Numbered from the stretch's first letter, positions 20,014 through 30,202 are shown. The stretch: 46,517 bases of DNA from Bacillus sp. 2B10 (GCA_003946805.1 RPSH01000029.1:1-46517), one strand, 5' to 3'. The notes: generated from the letters alone by a model not told the origin. Numbers and translations: made by a program.

Positions 20014-20345
20014 GATCTGTCTCCCAGCGGCGCGAAGACGCGCTTGAACCCGCTGGCCGCCAGCTTGCCGAGTATGCCGGCGATCCCGAACGCGACGACG
20101 ACGACCAGCAGCGTGGCCCAGCCCGGACCCATGACCGGCCGCAGCGACAGGATCGCGCCGACCAGCAACGCGGTGACCGCCGACAGGGCGATCACCACCG
20201 CGCCGACCGCGAGGCCGGCGGCGATGCCCGCCTGCGACCCGCGCGTACCGGCCACCGTCTTCCACAACGTCACCTCCGCCCGGGCATAGGCCCTGGCATC
20301 GTCGACGACGCGGGTAACGACCGTTCCCAGCCCCTCATCCCCCAT
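20010..20345 (-). CDS. Holin-X/YqjE-like inner-membrane protein
   Basis: A 111-residue protein with an amphipathic N-terminal helix (TRVVDDARAYARAEVTLWK) and two membrane segments (about 40-67 and 75-95). This is the pattern of the Phage_holin_3_6/YqjE family. Despite the name, such chromosomal proteins are not lysis holins; YqjE is encoded beside YqjD. It lies 8 bp after the DUF883-like gene and overlaps the next gene by 4 bases. A membrane stress role is an inference from neighbours. Confidence 0.8.
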   Translation of the reverse strand: MGDEGLGTVVTRVVDDARAYARAEVTLWKTVAGTRGSQAGIAAGLAVGAVVIALSAVTALLVGAILSLRPVMGPGWATLLVVVVAFGIAGILGKLAASGFKRVFAPLGDRS

Positions 20346-20353
20346 GGTCGGGG

Positions 20354-20884
20354 TCAGCCCTTGGTCGACGGGATGGCGGGATCGGTGTCGACCCCGGCCT
20401 TCACGACGCGGGCCAGCACGAAACCGAGCGCGGCGGCGGTGCCGATCGCGATCGCCGGGCTCTTGCGCACGAATTCGCGTGCGTCGGCCAGCAGGTCTTC
20501 GACCTCCTTGCCGCGCAGGCCGTCCGAGAAGCCCGAGATCGCCTGCGCCGCCGAACGGGCGTACTGGCCATACTGCTCGCCCAGCTTTTCATCGACGGTT
20601 CCGGCGGCGTCGTCCATCAGCTTGGAGAATTCGTCGAGCGCGCTGGTCGCCCGCGCCTTGCCCTCGTCGACCAACCCGCGAGCCTTGTCGGTCGCCTTTG
20701 CCGACAGCCTCGACGCTTCGTCCTTCAGCGTCTGCTTCGCGCCGACCGCGGTTTCGGTCGCGCTGTCGGTCGTCGTGCCCACGGTTCCGGCGGTGGTGCC
20801 GGTCACGGGGGCGAGATCGGTGTCGAGGACGACCCCGGTGTCGTTAGTCGTCGGCGAGGTGCCGGGCCGATTGAAGTCGGTCAT
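20354..20884 (-). CDS. DUF883/YqjD-like C-terminally anchored protein
   Basis: A 176-residue protein. A Thr/Pro-rich disordered N-terminus (about 1-45) leads into a long amphipathic helix region (LKDEASRLSAKATDKARGLVDEG) and one C-terminal membrane segment, SPAIAIGTAAALGFVLARVV, with the Gly-rich face typical of YqjD/ElaB anchors. A good ribosome site (AAAGGA) precedes ATG 20884, so it heads the operon 20884-19251. The promoter should lie in the 143-bp divergent gap shared with eno. Confidence 0.8.
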   Translation of the reverse strand: MTDFNRPGTSPTTNDTGVVLDTDLAPVTGTTAGTVGTTTDSATETAVGAKQTLKDEASRLSAKATDKARGLVDEGKARATSALDEFSKLMDDAAGTVDEKLGEQYGQYARSAAQAISGFSDGLRGKEVEDLLADAREFVRKSPAIAIGTAAALGFVLARVVKAGVDTDPAIPSTKG

Positions 20885-20910
20885 GACGAATCCTTTCTTC
20901 GTTTCGGTAG

Positions 20911-22302
<1,392 letters not shown>

Positions 22303-22311
22303 TTCACGTGC

Positions 22312-22340
22312 GGGAACGGGGCATTTTGCGCCCCGTTCCC
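22312..22340 (+). terminator. Hairpin after eno
   Basis: GGGAACGGGG (22312-22321) and CCCCGTTCCC (22331-22340) are perfect complements, with an extra C-G pair inside the loop. It lies 10 bp past the eno stop. No T-tract follows, so it may attenuate transcription or stabilise the mRNA end rather than fully terminate. The next gene starts 10-25 bp downstream. Confidence 0.75.
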
Positions 22341-22364
22341 GAACTTGCGATGAGAACGCGGTCG

Positions 22365-22757
22365 ATGCGCATCTGCAATATTCTCTCCCGCAAATGCCTG
22401 CCGCTCGACGGGTTCGACGCGGCGGTCGCATTCTACGAGAAATTGATCGGGCAGGATGCGCGACGGCGGTTCGATTATCCCGAAATGCAGCTGAAGCTGG
22501 CGCAGGTCGGCAATCTGCTGCTGATCGGTGGCAGCAAGGCTGCACTGGCGCCGTTCGTCGCCACCGAGATGACGTTCCTGGTCGAGGATATCGCCGCCTG
22601 GCAGCGCCATCTGCCGACGATCGGCGCCACGGTCGTCGAGCCGGTCAAGGCGGTGCCCTCAGGGCACAACATGCTCGTCCGACACGGGGATGGCATGCTG
22701 GTCGAATATGTCGAACATCGCGACAAGCATCCCGACGACCGGATGCAGCGGGAATAG
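22365..22757 (+). CDS. VOC-superfamily (glyoxalase/bleomycin-resistance fold) protein
   Basis: A 130-residue protein with two beta-alpha-beta-beta-beta modules: FDAAVAFYEKLIGQDARRRFD with a following strand LAQVGNLLLIGG, and MTFLVEDIAAWQRHLPTIGATVV with HNMLVRHGDGMLVEYVEH. Typical metal ligands are not clear; the C-terminal VEYVEH keeps a Glu. The substrate is unknown. An ATG 15 bp upstream (22350) is an alternative start; neither has a strong ribosome site. It lies right after the eno hairpin and is convergent with the CsaA gene, 12 bp apart. Confidence 0.78.
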   Translation: MRICNILSRKCLPLDGFDAAVAFYEKLIGQDARRRFDYPEMQLKLAQVGNLLLIGGSKAALAPFVATEMTFLVEDIAAWQRHLPTIGATVVEPVKAVPSGHNMLVRHGDGMLVEYVEHRDKHPDDRMQRE

Positions 22758-22769
22758 CCGCCGTCCGGA

Positions 22770-23138
22770 TCAGAACAGCCGCCCGCCGTCCGGCACGCGC
22801 TGATCGGGCGCGAACAGCACGACCGCGCCGGCCTCGTCCGGAAAGCCCAGCGTCAGCACCTCCGACACGAACTTCCCGATCTGGCGCGGCGGGAAGTTGA
22901 CCACCGCCGCGACCTGTCGCCCGACCAGCGTTGCGCAATCATAAAGTTCTGTGATCTGTGCGCTGGATCGCTTCACGCCGATGACCGGGCCAAAATCGAT
23001 CGTCAGCTTGATCGCGGGCTTGCGTGCCTGCGGATAGGGTTCGGCCGACAGGATCGTGCCGACGCGGATGTCGACCTGCAGGAAGGTGTCGAAGTCGGTC
23101 GGCGCGGTCGTCTGCGCCGGGTCGTGGAGAAGGTGCAT
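22770..23138 (-). CDS. csaA: CsaA-type tRNA-binding domain protein
   Basis: A 122-residue stand-alone tRNA-binding (EMAP/Trbp111-like OB) domain. FDTFLQVDIRVGTILSAEPYP, KLTIDFGPVIGVKRSSAQIT and VGRQVAAVVNFPPRQIGKFVSEVLTLG (read in parts) are the CsaA hallmarks. CsaA in Bacillus has export-chaperone activity and binds tRNA-like structures; the role in this group is unproven. It is divergent from ftsB with a 63-bp gap. Confidence 0.9.
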   Translation of the reverse strand: MHLLHDPAQTTAPTDFDTFLQVDIRVGTILSAEPYPQARKPAIKLTIDFGPVIGVKRSSAQITELYDCATLVGRQVAAVVNFPPRQIGKFVSEVLTLGFPDEAGAVVLFAPDQRVPDGGRLF

Positions 23139-23201
23139 ATCGGCTCCGGTCGGTGTCGAGACGGCTTGCGTGGGACGGGGCGATCCCCGACATACGCGGA
23201 C

Positions 23202-23558
23202 ATGCCGCGTTCTTCTCCCCTGCGCCAGATGCTCAAGCGTGCCGGATGGCCCGCGCTGGTGATCCTAGTGATGGGATTCTTCGCCTATCACGCCGTGCTG
23301 GGGCCGAACGGGGTGCTGGCGTATCGCGAATATCAGCGCAAGCTGACGACGCGGAAGGCGCAATATGCCTGCCTCGAAAAGGTGCGTGCCGACCTGCGCA
23401 ACCGGGTGGAGTTGCTCGACCCGCGCCATGCCGATCCGGACATGGTCGACGAACTGGTCCGGCGGAAGCTGAACGTCGCGCATCCGGATGAATTCATCGT
23501 GCCGATCACCGGCGAGGCGGCGGCGCGATCGCGCTGCGGAATCCGGCTGGACGACTGA
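23202..23558 (+). CDS. ftsB: FtsB-like septum formation initiator
   Basis: A 118-residue bitopic protein. A short cytosolic N-terminus leads to a membrane helix (about 17-35, ALVILVMGFFAYHAVLG), then a periplasmic coiled coil (about 45-75) and a conserved DMVDELVRRKLN segment. This matches the DivIC/FtsB family, which joins FtsL and FtsQ in the divisome and is usually found between eno and pdhA in alphaproteobacteria, as here. ATG 23202 gives the usual short N-terminus. Confidence 0.9.
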   Translation: MPRSSPLRQMLKRAGWPALVILVMGFFAYHAVLGPNGVLAYREYQRKLTTRKAQYACLEKVRADLRNRVELLDPRHADPDMVDELVRRKLNVAHPDEFIVPITGEAAARSRCGIRLDD

Positions 23559-23658
23559 TTCCGGTACGGAAGGCGGTCCCGGTTGGTTGCGCGGGCCGGC
23601 AAATCGCGCCATAGGCGGCGCTCCTAACCCATCCTTTCAGGAACGAGGCATCCGAACC

Positions 23659-24708
23659 GTGGCAAAAGCACCGGCGCAAGGCCGCACCAGCGAACCCGTC
23701 ATTCCCAATCGCGAACGGCCGGGGGAGCCACAGCGGTACGAAGCGTCGAAAGAGGAACTGCTTTCCTTCTACAAGGAAATGCTGCTGATCCGTCGTTTCG
23801 AAGAGAAGGCGGGGCAGTTGTACGGCCTCGGCCTGATCGGTGGTTTCTGCCACCTGTATATCGGTCAGGAAGCGGTCGCGGTCGGCCTGCAGTCGGCGCT
23901 GGAATCCGGCAAGGATTCGGTCATCACCGGCTACCGCGACCACGGCCACATGCTGGCCTATGGCATCGATCCCAAGGTCATCATGGCCGAACTGACCGGG
24001 CGCGAGGCCGGCATCAGCCGCGGCAAGGGCGGGTCGATGCACATGTTCTCGACCGAGCATAAATTCTATGGCGGCCACGGCATCGTCGGCGCGCAGGTGT
24101 CGCTGGGCGCGGGCCTCGCGTTCGGGCACAAGTATGCGAACGATGGCGGCGTGTGCATGGCCTATTTCGGCGATGGCGCCGCGAACCAGGGTCAGGTGTA
24201 CGAATCGTTCAACATGGCCGAGCTGTGGAAGCTCCCGATCATCTTCGTGATCGAGAACAACCAGTACGCCATGGGCACCAGCGTCAACCGCGCCTCGGCC
24301 GAGGACCAGCTGTACAAGCGCGGCGAGAGCTTCCGCATTCCCGGCATCCAGGTCGACGGCATGGACGTGCTGGCATGCCGCGGTGCCGCCGAAACGGCGC
24401 TCGAATGGGTGCGCAGCGGCAAGGGGCCGATCATCCTCGAGATGAAGACCTATCGCTATCGCGGGCATTCGATGTCGGACCCGGCCAAGTATCGCAGCCG
24501 CGATGAAGTACAGGCGGTGCGCGACAAGTCCGACCCGATCGAGGGGCTGAAGCGCGAGCTGGAAGCCGCCGGCGTGACGGAAGCCGATCTGAAGACCATC
24601 GAGCAGGACATCCGCAAGGTGGTGAACGACGCGGCGAACTTCGCCGAGAGCGCGCCCGAACCGAACCCGGAAGAACTGTACACCGACGTGCTGGTGGAGA
24701 GCTACTGA
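23659..24708 (+). CDS. pdhA: Pyruvate dehydrogenase E1 component subunit alpha
   Basis: A 349-residue TPP-dependent subunit that decarboxylates pyruvate in the pyruvate dehydrogenase complex. [15 protein letters not shown] through [12 protein letters not shown] is the TPP/Mg motif (GDG...NN). The phosphorylation-loop equivalent [18 protein letters not shown] is present. GTG 23659 is chosen: an AGGAACGAGG ribosome site precedes it, and earlier in-frame starts run into ftsB. pdhB begins 1 bp after the stop. Confidence 0.96.
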   Translation: MAKAPAQGRTSEPVIPNRERPGEPQRYEASKEELLSFYKEMLLIRRFEEKAGQLYGLGLIGGFCHLYIGQEAVAVGLQSALESGKDSVITGYRDHGHMLAYGIDPKVIMAELTGREAGISRGKGGSMHMFSTEHKFYGGHGIVGAQVSLGAGLAFGHKYANDGGVCMAYFGDGAANQGQVYESFNMAELWKLPIIFVIENNQYAMGTSVNRASAEDQLYKRGESFRIPGIQVDGMDVLACRGAAETALEWVRSGKGPIILEMKTYRYRGHSMSDPAKYRSRDEVQAVRDKSDPIEGLKRELEAAGVTEADLKTIEQDIRKVVNDAANFAESAPEPNPEELYTDVLVESY

Positions 24709-24709
24709 G

Positions 24710-26149
24710 ATGCCGATCGAACTGAAGATGCCGGCGCTGTCGCCCACGATGGAAGAAGGCACGCTGGCCAAGTGGCTCGTCAAGGAAGGCGACACGGTCA
24801 AGTCGGGCGACATCATGGCCGAGATCGAGACCGACAAGGCGACGATGGAATTCGAGGCGGTCGACGAGGGCACGATCGCCCGGATCGTCGTCGCCGAGGG
24901 CACCGATAACGTGAAGGTCGGCGCGGTGATCGCGATCATCGCTGCGGAGGGCGAGGACGTCGACGCCGCCAGATCGGCGCAGCCGACCGAGGCGCGTGCC
25001 GGCGAAGCGGCCGCCGCACAGCCCAAGGCCGACGAGAAGAACGACGACAAGGCGCCGCCGGCCCCCGAAGGCACATCGCAGCAGCATGCCGAGACCGGCG
25101 CCCGCCAGCTGTTCGACGCCGCCGACCAGGAAGGCGAGACCAGCCCGGAAATCCCGGAAGGGACCGAGATGGTCAAGACCACGGTCCGCGACGCGCTGCG
25201 CGACGCGATGGCCGAGGAAATGCGGGCCGACGACCGCGTGTTCGTGATGGGCGAGGAAGTCGCCGAATATCAGGGCGCGTACAAGGTCACTCAAGGGTTG
25301 CTGGCCGAATTCGGCGACCGTCGCGTCATCGACACGCCGATCACCGAGTACGGCTTTGCCGGCATCGGCACCGGCGCGGCGATGGGCGGGTTGCGGCCGG
25401 TCATCGAGTTCATGACGTTCAACTTCGCCATGCAGGCGATCGACCACATCATCAATTCGGCGGCCAAGACCAATTACATGTCGGGCGGCCAGATGCGTTG
25501 CCCGATCGTGTTCCGCGGTCCCAACGGCGCGGCCAGCCGAGTTGGCGCGCAGCATTCGCAGAACTATGGTCCGTGGTACGCCAGCGTTCCCGGCCTGATC
25601 GTGATCGCGCCCTATGATGCGGCCGATGCGAAGGGGCTGCTGAAGGCGGCGATCCGTTCGACCGATCCGGTCGTCTTCCTTGAAAACGAGCTTATGTACG
25701 GCCGGTCGTTCGACGTGCCCAAGCTCGACGATTTCGTCCTGCCGATCGGCAAGGCGCGGATCATGAAGCCGGGCAAGGACGTGACGATCGTCAGCTACTC
25801 GATCGGCGTAGGCCTTGCGCTCGAGGCCGCCGAGAAGCTGGCCGGCGAAGGCATCGACGCGGAGGTCATCGACCTGCGCACGCTGCGTCCGCTCGACACC
25901 AGAACTGTGCTGAAGTCGCTGAAGAAGACCAACCGGCTGGTCGTGGTCGAGGAAGGTTGGCCGACCTGCTCGATCGCGTCGGAAATCGCCGCGGTGGTGA
26001 TGGAGCAGGGCTTCGACGACCTCGACGCGCCGGTGCTGCGCGTCACCAACGAGGACGTGCCGCTGCCCTATGCCGCCAACCTCGAAAAGCTGGCGCTGAT
26101 TACCAGCGACAAGGTGGTCGAGGCGGTGAAGAAGGTGACCTACAAGTAG
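24710..26149 (+). CDS. pdhB: Pyruvate dehydrogenase E1 component subunit beta with N-terminal lipoyl domain
   Basis: A 479-residue protein. The lipoyl domain (about 1-80) has its modified Lys43 in [13 protein letters not shown]. An Ala/Pro/Glu-rich linker follows (about 85-145), then the transketolase-like E1-beta domain from about 155 ([13 protein letters not shown]) and the C-terminal transketolase domain. A lipoyl domain on E1-beta is a known alphaproteobacterial feature and may let E1 carry acetyl groups itself or help assembly. It is coupled to pdhA. No E2 or E3 gene lies in this window. Confidence 0.97.
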   Translation: MPIELKMPALSPTMEEGTLAKWLVKEGDTVKSGDIMAEIETDKATMEFEAVDEGTIARIVVAEGTDNVKVGAVIAIIAAEGEDVDAARSAQPTEARAGEAAAAQPKADEKNDDKAPPAPEGTSQQHAETGARQLFDAADQEGETSPEIPEGTEMVKTTVRDALRDAMAEEMRADDRVFVMGEEVAEYQGAYKVTQGLLAEFGDRRVIDTPITEYGFAGIGTGAAMGGLRPVIEFMTFNFAMQAIDHIINSAAKTNYMSGGQMRCPIVFRGPNGAASRVGAQHSQNYGPWYASVPGLIVIAPYDAADAKGLLKAAIRSTDPVVFLENELMYGRSFDVPKLDDFVLPIGKARIMKPGKDVTIVSYSIGVGLALEAAEKLAGEGIDAEVIDLRTLRPLDTRTVLKSLKKTNRLVVVEEGWPTCSIASEIAAVVMEQGFDDLDAPVLRVTNEDVPLPYAANLEKLALITSDKVVEAVKKVTYK

Positions 26150-26176
26150 GCACCTGTCCGGACGGGCAAACGGAAC

Positions 26177-26210
26177 GGGGCCGGTATCGCGTGATGGCGA
26201 TGCCGGCCCC
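26177..26210. terminator. Probable bidirectional terminator between pdhB and the Tad genes
   Basis: GGGGCCGGTATCGC and GGCGATGCCGGCCCC pair over about 14 bp with one G-T mismatch and a small GTGAT loop. A short TTCT follows on the plus strand. It lies between the convergent pdhB and TadE-like stops and can fold on either strand. Confidence 0.75.
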
Positions 26211-26240
26211 TTCTGCGTTCGGGTGGTGGTGCGTCGCCGC

Positions 26241-26915
26241 TCAGGTCGTGTAGCGATCGCAGGTCATGCGCTCGGGCGCCTGCGGCGTGGGATCGGTCAC
26301 CCCGGTCGACAGCTCGCGATTGTCGCGCACGATGTAGGAGGCGGTCTGCCGCAGCCGCTTCTGCCCGAGGAAATAGGGCGAGATCAGGGGCTGATAGTCG
26401 TAGTTCACCTCGACGAAGATCACCGCCGAGTTGGCCGGGGCGGTGACGGGCTGCGTCGGGTCGCCCATCCCGCGGAACGCCCCGCCCGCCGCCCCGCCAG
26501 CGCCCTGTACGCCGTAGCTGGAATCATAGTTCAGCCCCTGCTTCAGTCCGACGCAACGCTGCCAGTGGATCCATTGCGCGCCGTTCTTCACCTCGAGGCT
26601 GGAGATGGTGACACGGCCGTTGGTCGTCAGCGCGAGGTTCGCCGTCTGGCGGCGGAGCCCCTCGATCACTTCGTTGATGTCGACCTCGCGCAGTTGCTGC
26701 GTCGCCATGGTGGTGTCGACGCCGACGCGCGAAATGTTGTCGGCCAGCGTCAGCGTGGCCTGGCTCAGGCGCAACTGCTGCACGCCGAAATTGGACAGCT
26801 CGATCGCGTACAGCCCGATCGGCAGGACGATCGGCAGCGAGAGCGCGAACTCCATCATCGCCACGGCGCGGCGCTCGCGCAGCAGGGCGCGGAAGGGGAA
26901 GGGGTGCCGCATCAT
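26241..26915 (-). CDS. TadE-family pseudopilin-like protein (distal)
   Basis: A 224-residue protein. A basic N-terminus (RALLRERRAVAMMEFALSLP) leads into one membrane helix with the TadE-type Glu after the processing-like site, followed by a periplasmic domain of about 180 residues with Cys pairs (ending MTCDRYTT). TadE-like minor pseudopilins are cleaved and take part in Flp/Tad pilus or secretion assemblies. ATG 26915 overlaps the stop of the preceding TadE-like gene (ATGA). No Tad ATPase, secretin or prepilin gene is in the window. Confidence 0.8.
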   Translation of the reverse strand: MMRHPFPFRALLRERRAVAMMEFALSLPIVLPIGLYAIELSNFGVQQLRLSQATLTLADNISRVGVDTTMATQQLREVDINEVIEGLRRQTANLALTTNGRVTISSLEVKNGAQWIHWQRCVGLKQGLNYDSSYGVQGAGGAAGGAFRGMGDPTQPVTAPANSAVIFVEVNYDYQPLISPYFLGQKRLRQTASYIVRDNRELSTGVTDPTPQAPERMTCDRYTT

Positions 26916-27493
26916 CCGCACCGCGTCTCGGGCGCGCTGGACGCCTGCGACCCATAGGGCTGGTTCTTCAGCCGGGTACTGGCGCTGATGAACTGCTTGT
27001 CGGGCAGGCCCATCATCGCGGTCAGCGGAAACAGCCGGGGATAGGTGACCGTCATCGTATAGACGGTGATGTCGTTGGCGCCGCCCTGTCCGCTGCTGCC
27101 CGGATCGGCGTCCCACCGGATGTTGTTGTTGACGTCGGTATAGCATTCGCCCGGATCATACCGGTTGTTGTGGTTCGCATCGTCGAACGGTTCCGCGCTG
27201 ATGGTCGAATAGCTGCGGTAATATTTGCGGTCGCTCTGCCATTGGAGGTTCCGGGCGATCGGGCGCACCTGCGCGATGACCGCCGCATCGAGCGTCGCGG
27301 TGGCCGCGGTCGACGCGTTCCCTTCCAGCGTTCCGCGCCGTCCCGCCGCCTGCACCGCGCCGGTCAGCACCGCCTGCATATAGGCGCGGTAGCACAGGTC
27401 GAACAGACCCATGAGCAACAGCATCATCACCGGCGCGACGAGCGCGAATTCGACCAGCGTCGCACCGCGGGCGTCGCGGGCGAACCGCTTCAC
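26912..27493 (-). CDS. TadE-family pseudopilin-like protein (middle)
   Basis: A 193-residue protein with the opening KRFARDARGATLVEFALVAP, the clearest TadE signature here, and one membrane helix to about residue 40. A soluble domain with an Asn/Asp-rich stretch (FDDANHNNRYDPGECYTDVN) follows and could bind calcium; it resembles a dockerin-like or EF-like loop but is unproven. GTG 27493 overlaps the TadG-like stop by 4 bases, so its translation is coupled to that gene, and its own stop overlaps the next start. Confidence 0.83.
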   Translation of the reverse strand: MKRFARDARGATLVEFALVAPVMMLLLMGLFDLCYRAYMQAVLTGAVQAAGRRGTLEGNASTAATATLDAAVIAQVRPIARNLQWQSDRKYYRSYSTISAEPFDDANHNNRYDPGECYTDVNNNIRWDADPGSSGQGGANDITVYTMTVTYPRLFPLTAMMGLPDKQFISASTRLKNQPYGSQASSAPETRCG

Positions 27494-29460
27494 CGCGACA
27501 CCCGCAGCTTGGCGATCTGGGCGGCGATATTGCTGAAGGCATTGTTGAGCTGGGCGGTATTGCTCGCCTCGAACGCGCGGCCGTCCGACGCGCAATTGCT
27601 GAGCATCGGCGACAGGGTAGTGCCGAAGGCAATGACCCAGACGGTGATGTTCTTGCGACGCGCGACGTCGCACAGCGCGGACAGGCGATTGGCGACGATC
27701 GTGTTCTGTTGCGTGTCGGTCGGCATCCCGCTGGTCCGGCGCTGATCGAGCGCCGACAAGCCATAGGCTTCGTAGACCTGACGGCTGGTATCGGTCTGGC
27801 CATCGGTCATGAAGATCAGGTGGCGCGAGATCTGGCTGCCGCCGGGTGCCACGTTGTCGCTGGCGAACAGCCCGGTCGGCGACATGAGGCGCAGTCCCCA
27901 CAGAAAGCCGATGTCATGGTGCGTGGCACCGCCGACCGTCAGGGTATTCACGAAGCTGACCAGATTGCCGCGATTGACCATCTGCATTCGCTGTGCCGGG
28001 CTGGGGCAATATGCCAGGCGGTTGCCGTTGGCGTTGTAATCGCCGATGTTCGTGTAGTTCGCACTCGTCGTTATGGTCTGGGTCTGCCAGTTGTTTATGT
28101 CTTGCCGGGCATAGACCAGCTCCGGCAGCCACGGTTTCCACTGGGTCGCCGGGTCCGAGGTCGGAATCATGTCGACGTCAAGGTCGTACGCCGCTGTCGG
28201 AATGGTGGGATAGGTGTCCTGCTTGACGGTCTGTCGTTCTTCGATGCACGCGGAAACGGCGTTCCACGATACGTCGCGGAACTTGTGGTTGTCGCCAACC
28301 TGTACGCTGATCTTGCCGCCGCTGACCGTTTGCCCGTTGCCCTTCAACGGCCGGACATCATATTCCACCGGACGATATTGCCAGTTGTAGACAGTAGTGG
28401 TGGTGGTGGTCTTCTTGCCCTTGTTCGGGTTTCGCTTGTAATAATCGGTCCGGGTCTGGACGACATTGTCATACCAGTTTTCGTAGATGGTGCAGACACC
28501 ATTCGAAATGCTTGCCCAATAGGTGCTGCCGTTCGCGCGTGCCGTGGTGTATTGGGTATATTCGTTGTTGGGCGCGGGCTGCCACGGATCGCTTTTCCAC
28601 TGTTCCCCGTAGGTGTTGGCAGGCGCCACACAGTTTTCGTTCGATCCCCGCCAGTTGCGCTGGCCCGAGTTCCCGCTCTGCCGTGTCCATCCGCTCCATT
28701 TGTACCAGACATAGTCGGCATTGTCGGTCGTCGTGGAAGTGGACGTGGTCGTGCCATCGGGAATACGCGACTGGTAGGTCCATTTGTCGGCGACCCATTC
28801 GGGCTTGAGCAGCAGCCCGACATTGACGTTGGACGAATACGGGACCGCGCCATAGCGGACCTGCGTCCCCGACTTCTTGGCGGATTCCACCGTGTCGTAG
28901 AAATTGATGACGGCATTGCGCAGCCCGGTGATCTTGTTCGCGCTGTCCCCCGGGTTGGTGTCGGCCATCGATCCGGTGGTATCGAGCACGAACATGATGT
29001 CGAGATTCGGAATCTCGAGCTTGGCTTCGCACGCGACCGAGACGGTCACCGGCGCGAAGCCGGCCATCTTCATCAACGTCATCGGCACCGTTGCGCTGGC
29101 GGTACCCGCCACCTGGTTTTCGACCGTCCGTACGGGAACGAAGGACGGGGACTGCGATCCCATCATGCCGGTCTTGAAGTTGTTCGCGAAGAACGCCTGC
29201 GCTTGTCGCTGCGCGTTCGTGTTGAAATCGGTGCCGTCCATGAACTTGCGGCCGGCCAGCACGCCCGCATCACAGGCCTGTTGCAGACGCACCTTCACAT
29301 AATAGACGCGCGCGGTGTCGATCGCCGATCCGGCCATGCCGACCAGCGGGATGAGCGCGATCGCCATCATCGCCAGCGTGTTGCCGCGGCGGTCGCGGGC
29401 CAGCCGGCCGAGGATGCCCCCCGGCTGTCTTTCCGCAACCACGCCCGTCGATCCGTTCAT
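27490..29460 (-). CDS. TadG-like pilus assembly protein with VWA domain
   Basis: A 656-residue protein. The N-terminus RDRRGNTLAMMAIALIPLVG is a TadG/TadE-type membrane helix (about 27-45). A VWA domain starts near residue 153 (LDIMFVLDTTGSMAD; D160-x-T-x-S164) and is interrupted by a long Trp/Tyr/Thr/Asn-rich insert (about 230-400) that includes a KTTTTTTV run. It resumes in the last 200 residues (LIFMTDGQTDTSR, VWVIAFGT). Such proteins are periplasmic adhesion-like partners of Tad pili. It heads a three-gene coupled operon. Confidence 0.88.
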   Translation of the reverse strand: MNGSTGVVAERQPGGILGRLARDRRGNTLAMMAIALIPLVGMAGSAIDTARVYYVKVRLQQACDAGVLAGRKFMDGTDFNTNAQRQAQAFFANNFKTGMMGSQSPSFVPVRTVENQVAGTASATVPMTLMKMAGFAPVTVSVACEAKLEIPNLDIMFVLDTTGSMADTNPGDSANKITGLRNAVINFYDTVESAKKSGTQVRYGAVPYSSNVNVGLLLKPEWVADKWTYQSRIPDGTTTSTSTTTDNADYVWYKWSGWTRQSGNSGQRNWRGSNENCVAPANTYGEQWKSDPWQPAPNNEYTQYTTARANGSTYWASISNGVCTIYENWYDNVVQTRTDYYKRNPNKGKKTTTTTTVYNWQYRPVEYDVRPLKGNGQTVSGGKISVQVGDNHKFRDVSWNAVSACIEERQTVKQDTYPTIPTAAYDLDVDMIPTSDPATQWKPWLPELVYARQDINNWQTQTITTSANYTNIGDYNANGNRLAYCPSPAQRMQMVNRGNLVSFVNTLTVGGATHHDIGFLWGLRLMSPTGLFASDNVAPGGSQISRHLIFMTDGQTDTSRQVYEAYGLSALDQRRTSGMPTDTQQNTIVANRLSALCDVARRKNITVWVIAFGTTLSPMLSNCASDGRAFEASNTAQLNNAFSNIAAQIAKLRVSR

Positions 29461-29563
29461 TCCCGCCTGTCCCCAGTCGCGCCGGGGCGGACCCCGCGCA
29501 TTTCACAGGCTTTCATGCACCATCGGGGTTGACGGATGTTTAAGAGGCGGGCTCACCGGGCCG

Positions 29564-30202
29564 ATGCAAAATGACTCGGAACGTACGCTGGCCCTGGCCT
29601 ATGCCCCCGATGACGGGCGCCGTGCCGCGCTGGCGGCGCTGCTGATGCTCGACGCCGCGCTGGGGGAGGTCGTCGCATCCACCACGCAGCCCGCGCTGGG
29701 CCAAATCCGTCTGGCATGGTGGCGTGAACAACTCGTCAAGCTCGATACCCACGCGCCGCCGGCGATGTCCGAGCTGGTGACGCTGGCCGACAGGGTGCTG
29801 CCACGCGGGGTACGCGGGACGGAACTGGCGGAGATGGTTGCCGGCTGGGACGTGCTGATCGAGGAGGAGGCGCTGGACGATGTCGCGCTCGGGCGGTTCG
29901 CGGCGGAACGGGGCGGGCGGCTGTTCACGCTCGCCGCGCGGGTGCTGGGCGGCGAGCCGATGCGGGCGGAGCGGCCGGGGCGCGGCTGGGCGCTGGCCGA
30001 CCTGTCGCACCGCGTGGAGGATGCGACGGCGCGCGGGCGGGCCGAGGCGATGGCACGCGACGCGCTGGCCGGCCCGCTGACAGGCGTGGCGAAACCGCTG
30101 GGGCTGATGGCGCTGTCGGCGCGGATGGACCTGGCGGGGGTGCCGGCGGGCGGGCCGAAGCGGGCGGCGCGGCTGTTGTGGTTCGGGCTTGCCGGGCGCT
30201 GA
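29564..30202 (+). CDS. Squalene/phytoene-synthase-fold protein, NDUFAF6-like
   Basis: A 212-residue all-helical protein. LALAYAPDDGRRAALAALLMLDAALGEVV and ALGQIRLAWWREQL correspond to the first helices of phytoene synthases, but the Asp-rich DxxxD substrate motifs are reduced to fragments. The protein is clearly shorter than the roughly 280-350 residues of active synthases. It is closest to the NDUFAF6 branch, whose mitochondrial member helps complex I assembly. An isoprenoid-synthase activity is therefore doubtful. ATG 29564 is 103 bp from the divergent TadG gene. Confidence 0.75.
   Translation: MQNDSERTLALAYAPDDGRRAALAALLMLDAALGEVVASTTQPALGQIRLAWWREQLVKLDTHAPPAMSELVTLADRVLPRGVRGTELAEMVAGWDVLIEEEALDDVALGRFAAERGGRLFTLAARVLGGEPMRAERPGRGWALADLSHRVEDATARGRAEAMARDALAGPLTGVAKPLGLMALSARMDLAGVPAGGPKRAARLLWFGLAGR

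Noticed and set aside
20010..20345. Prophage remnant, because of the holin-like protein
   Set aside because: The protein fits the chromosomal YqjE type, lies in a YqjD-like operon, and no lysin, integrase, capsid or att site is nearby.
23506..25182. Minus-strand open frame of about 558 codons opposite pdhA/pdhB
   Set aside because: It spans the pdhA-pdhB junction and has Ser/Ala and His-rich low-complexity sequence; pdhA and pdhB are certain.
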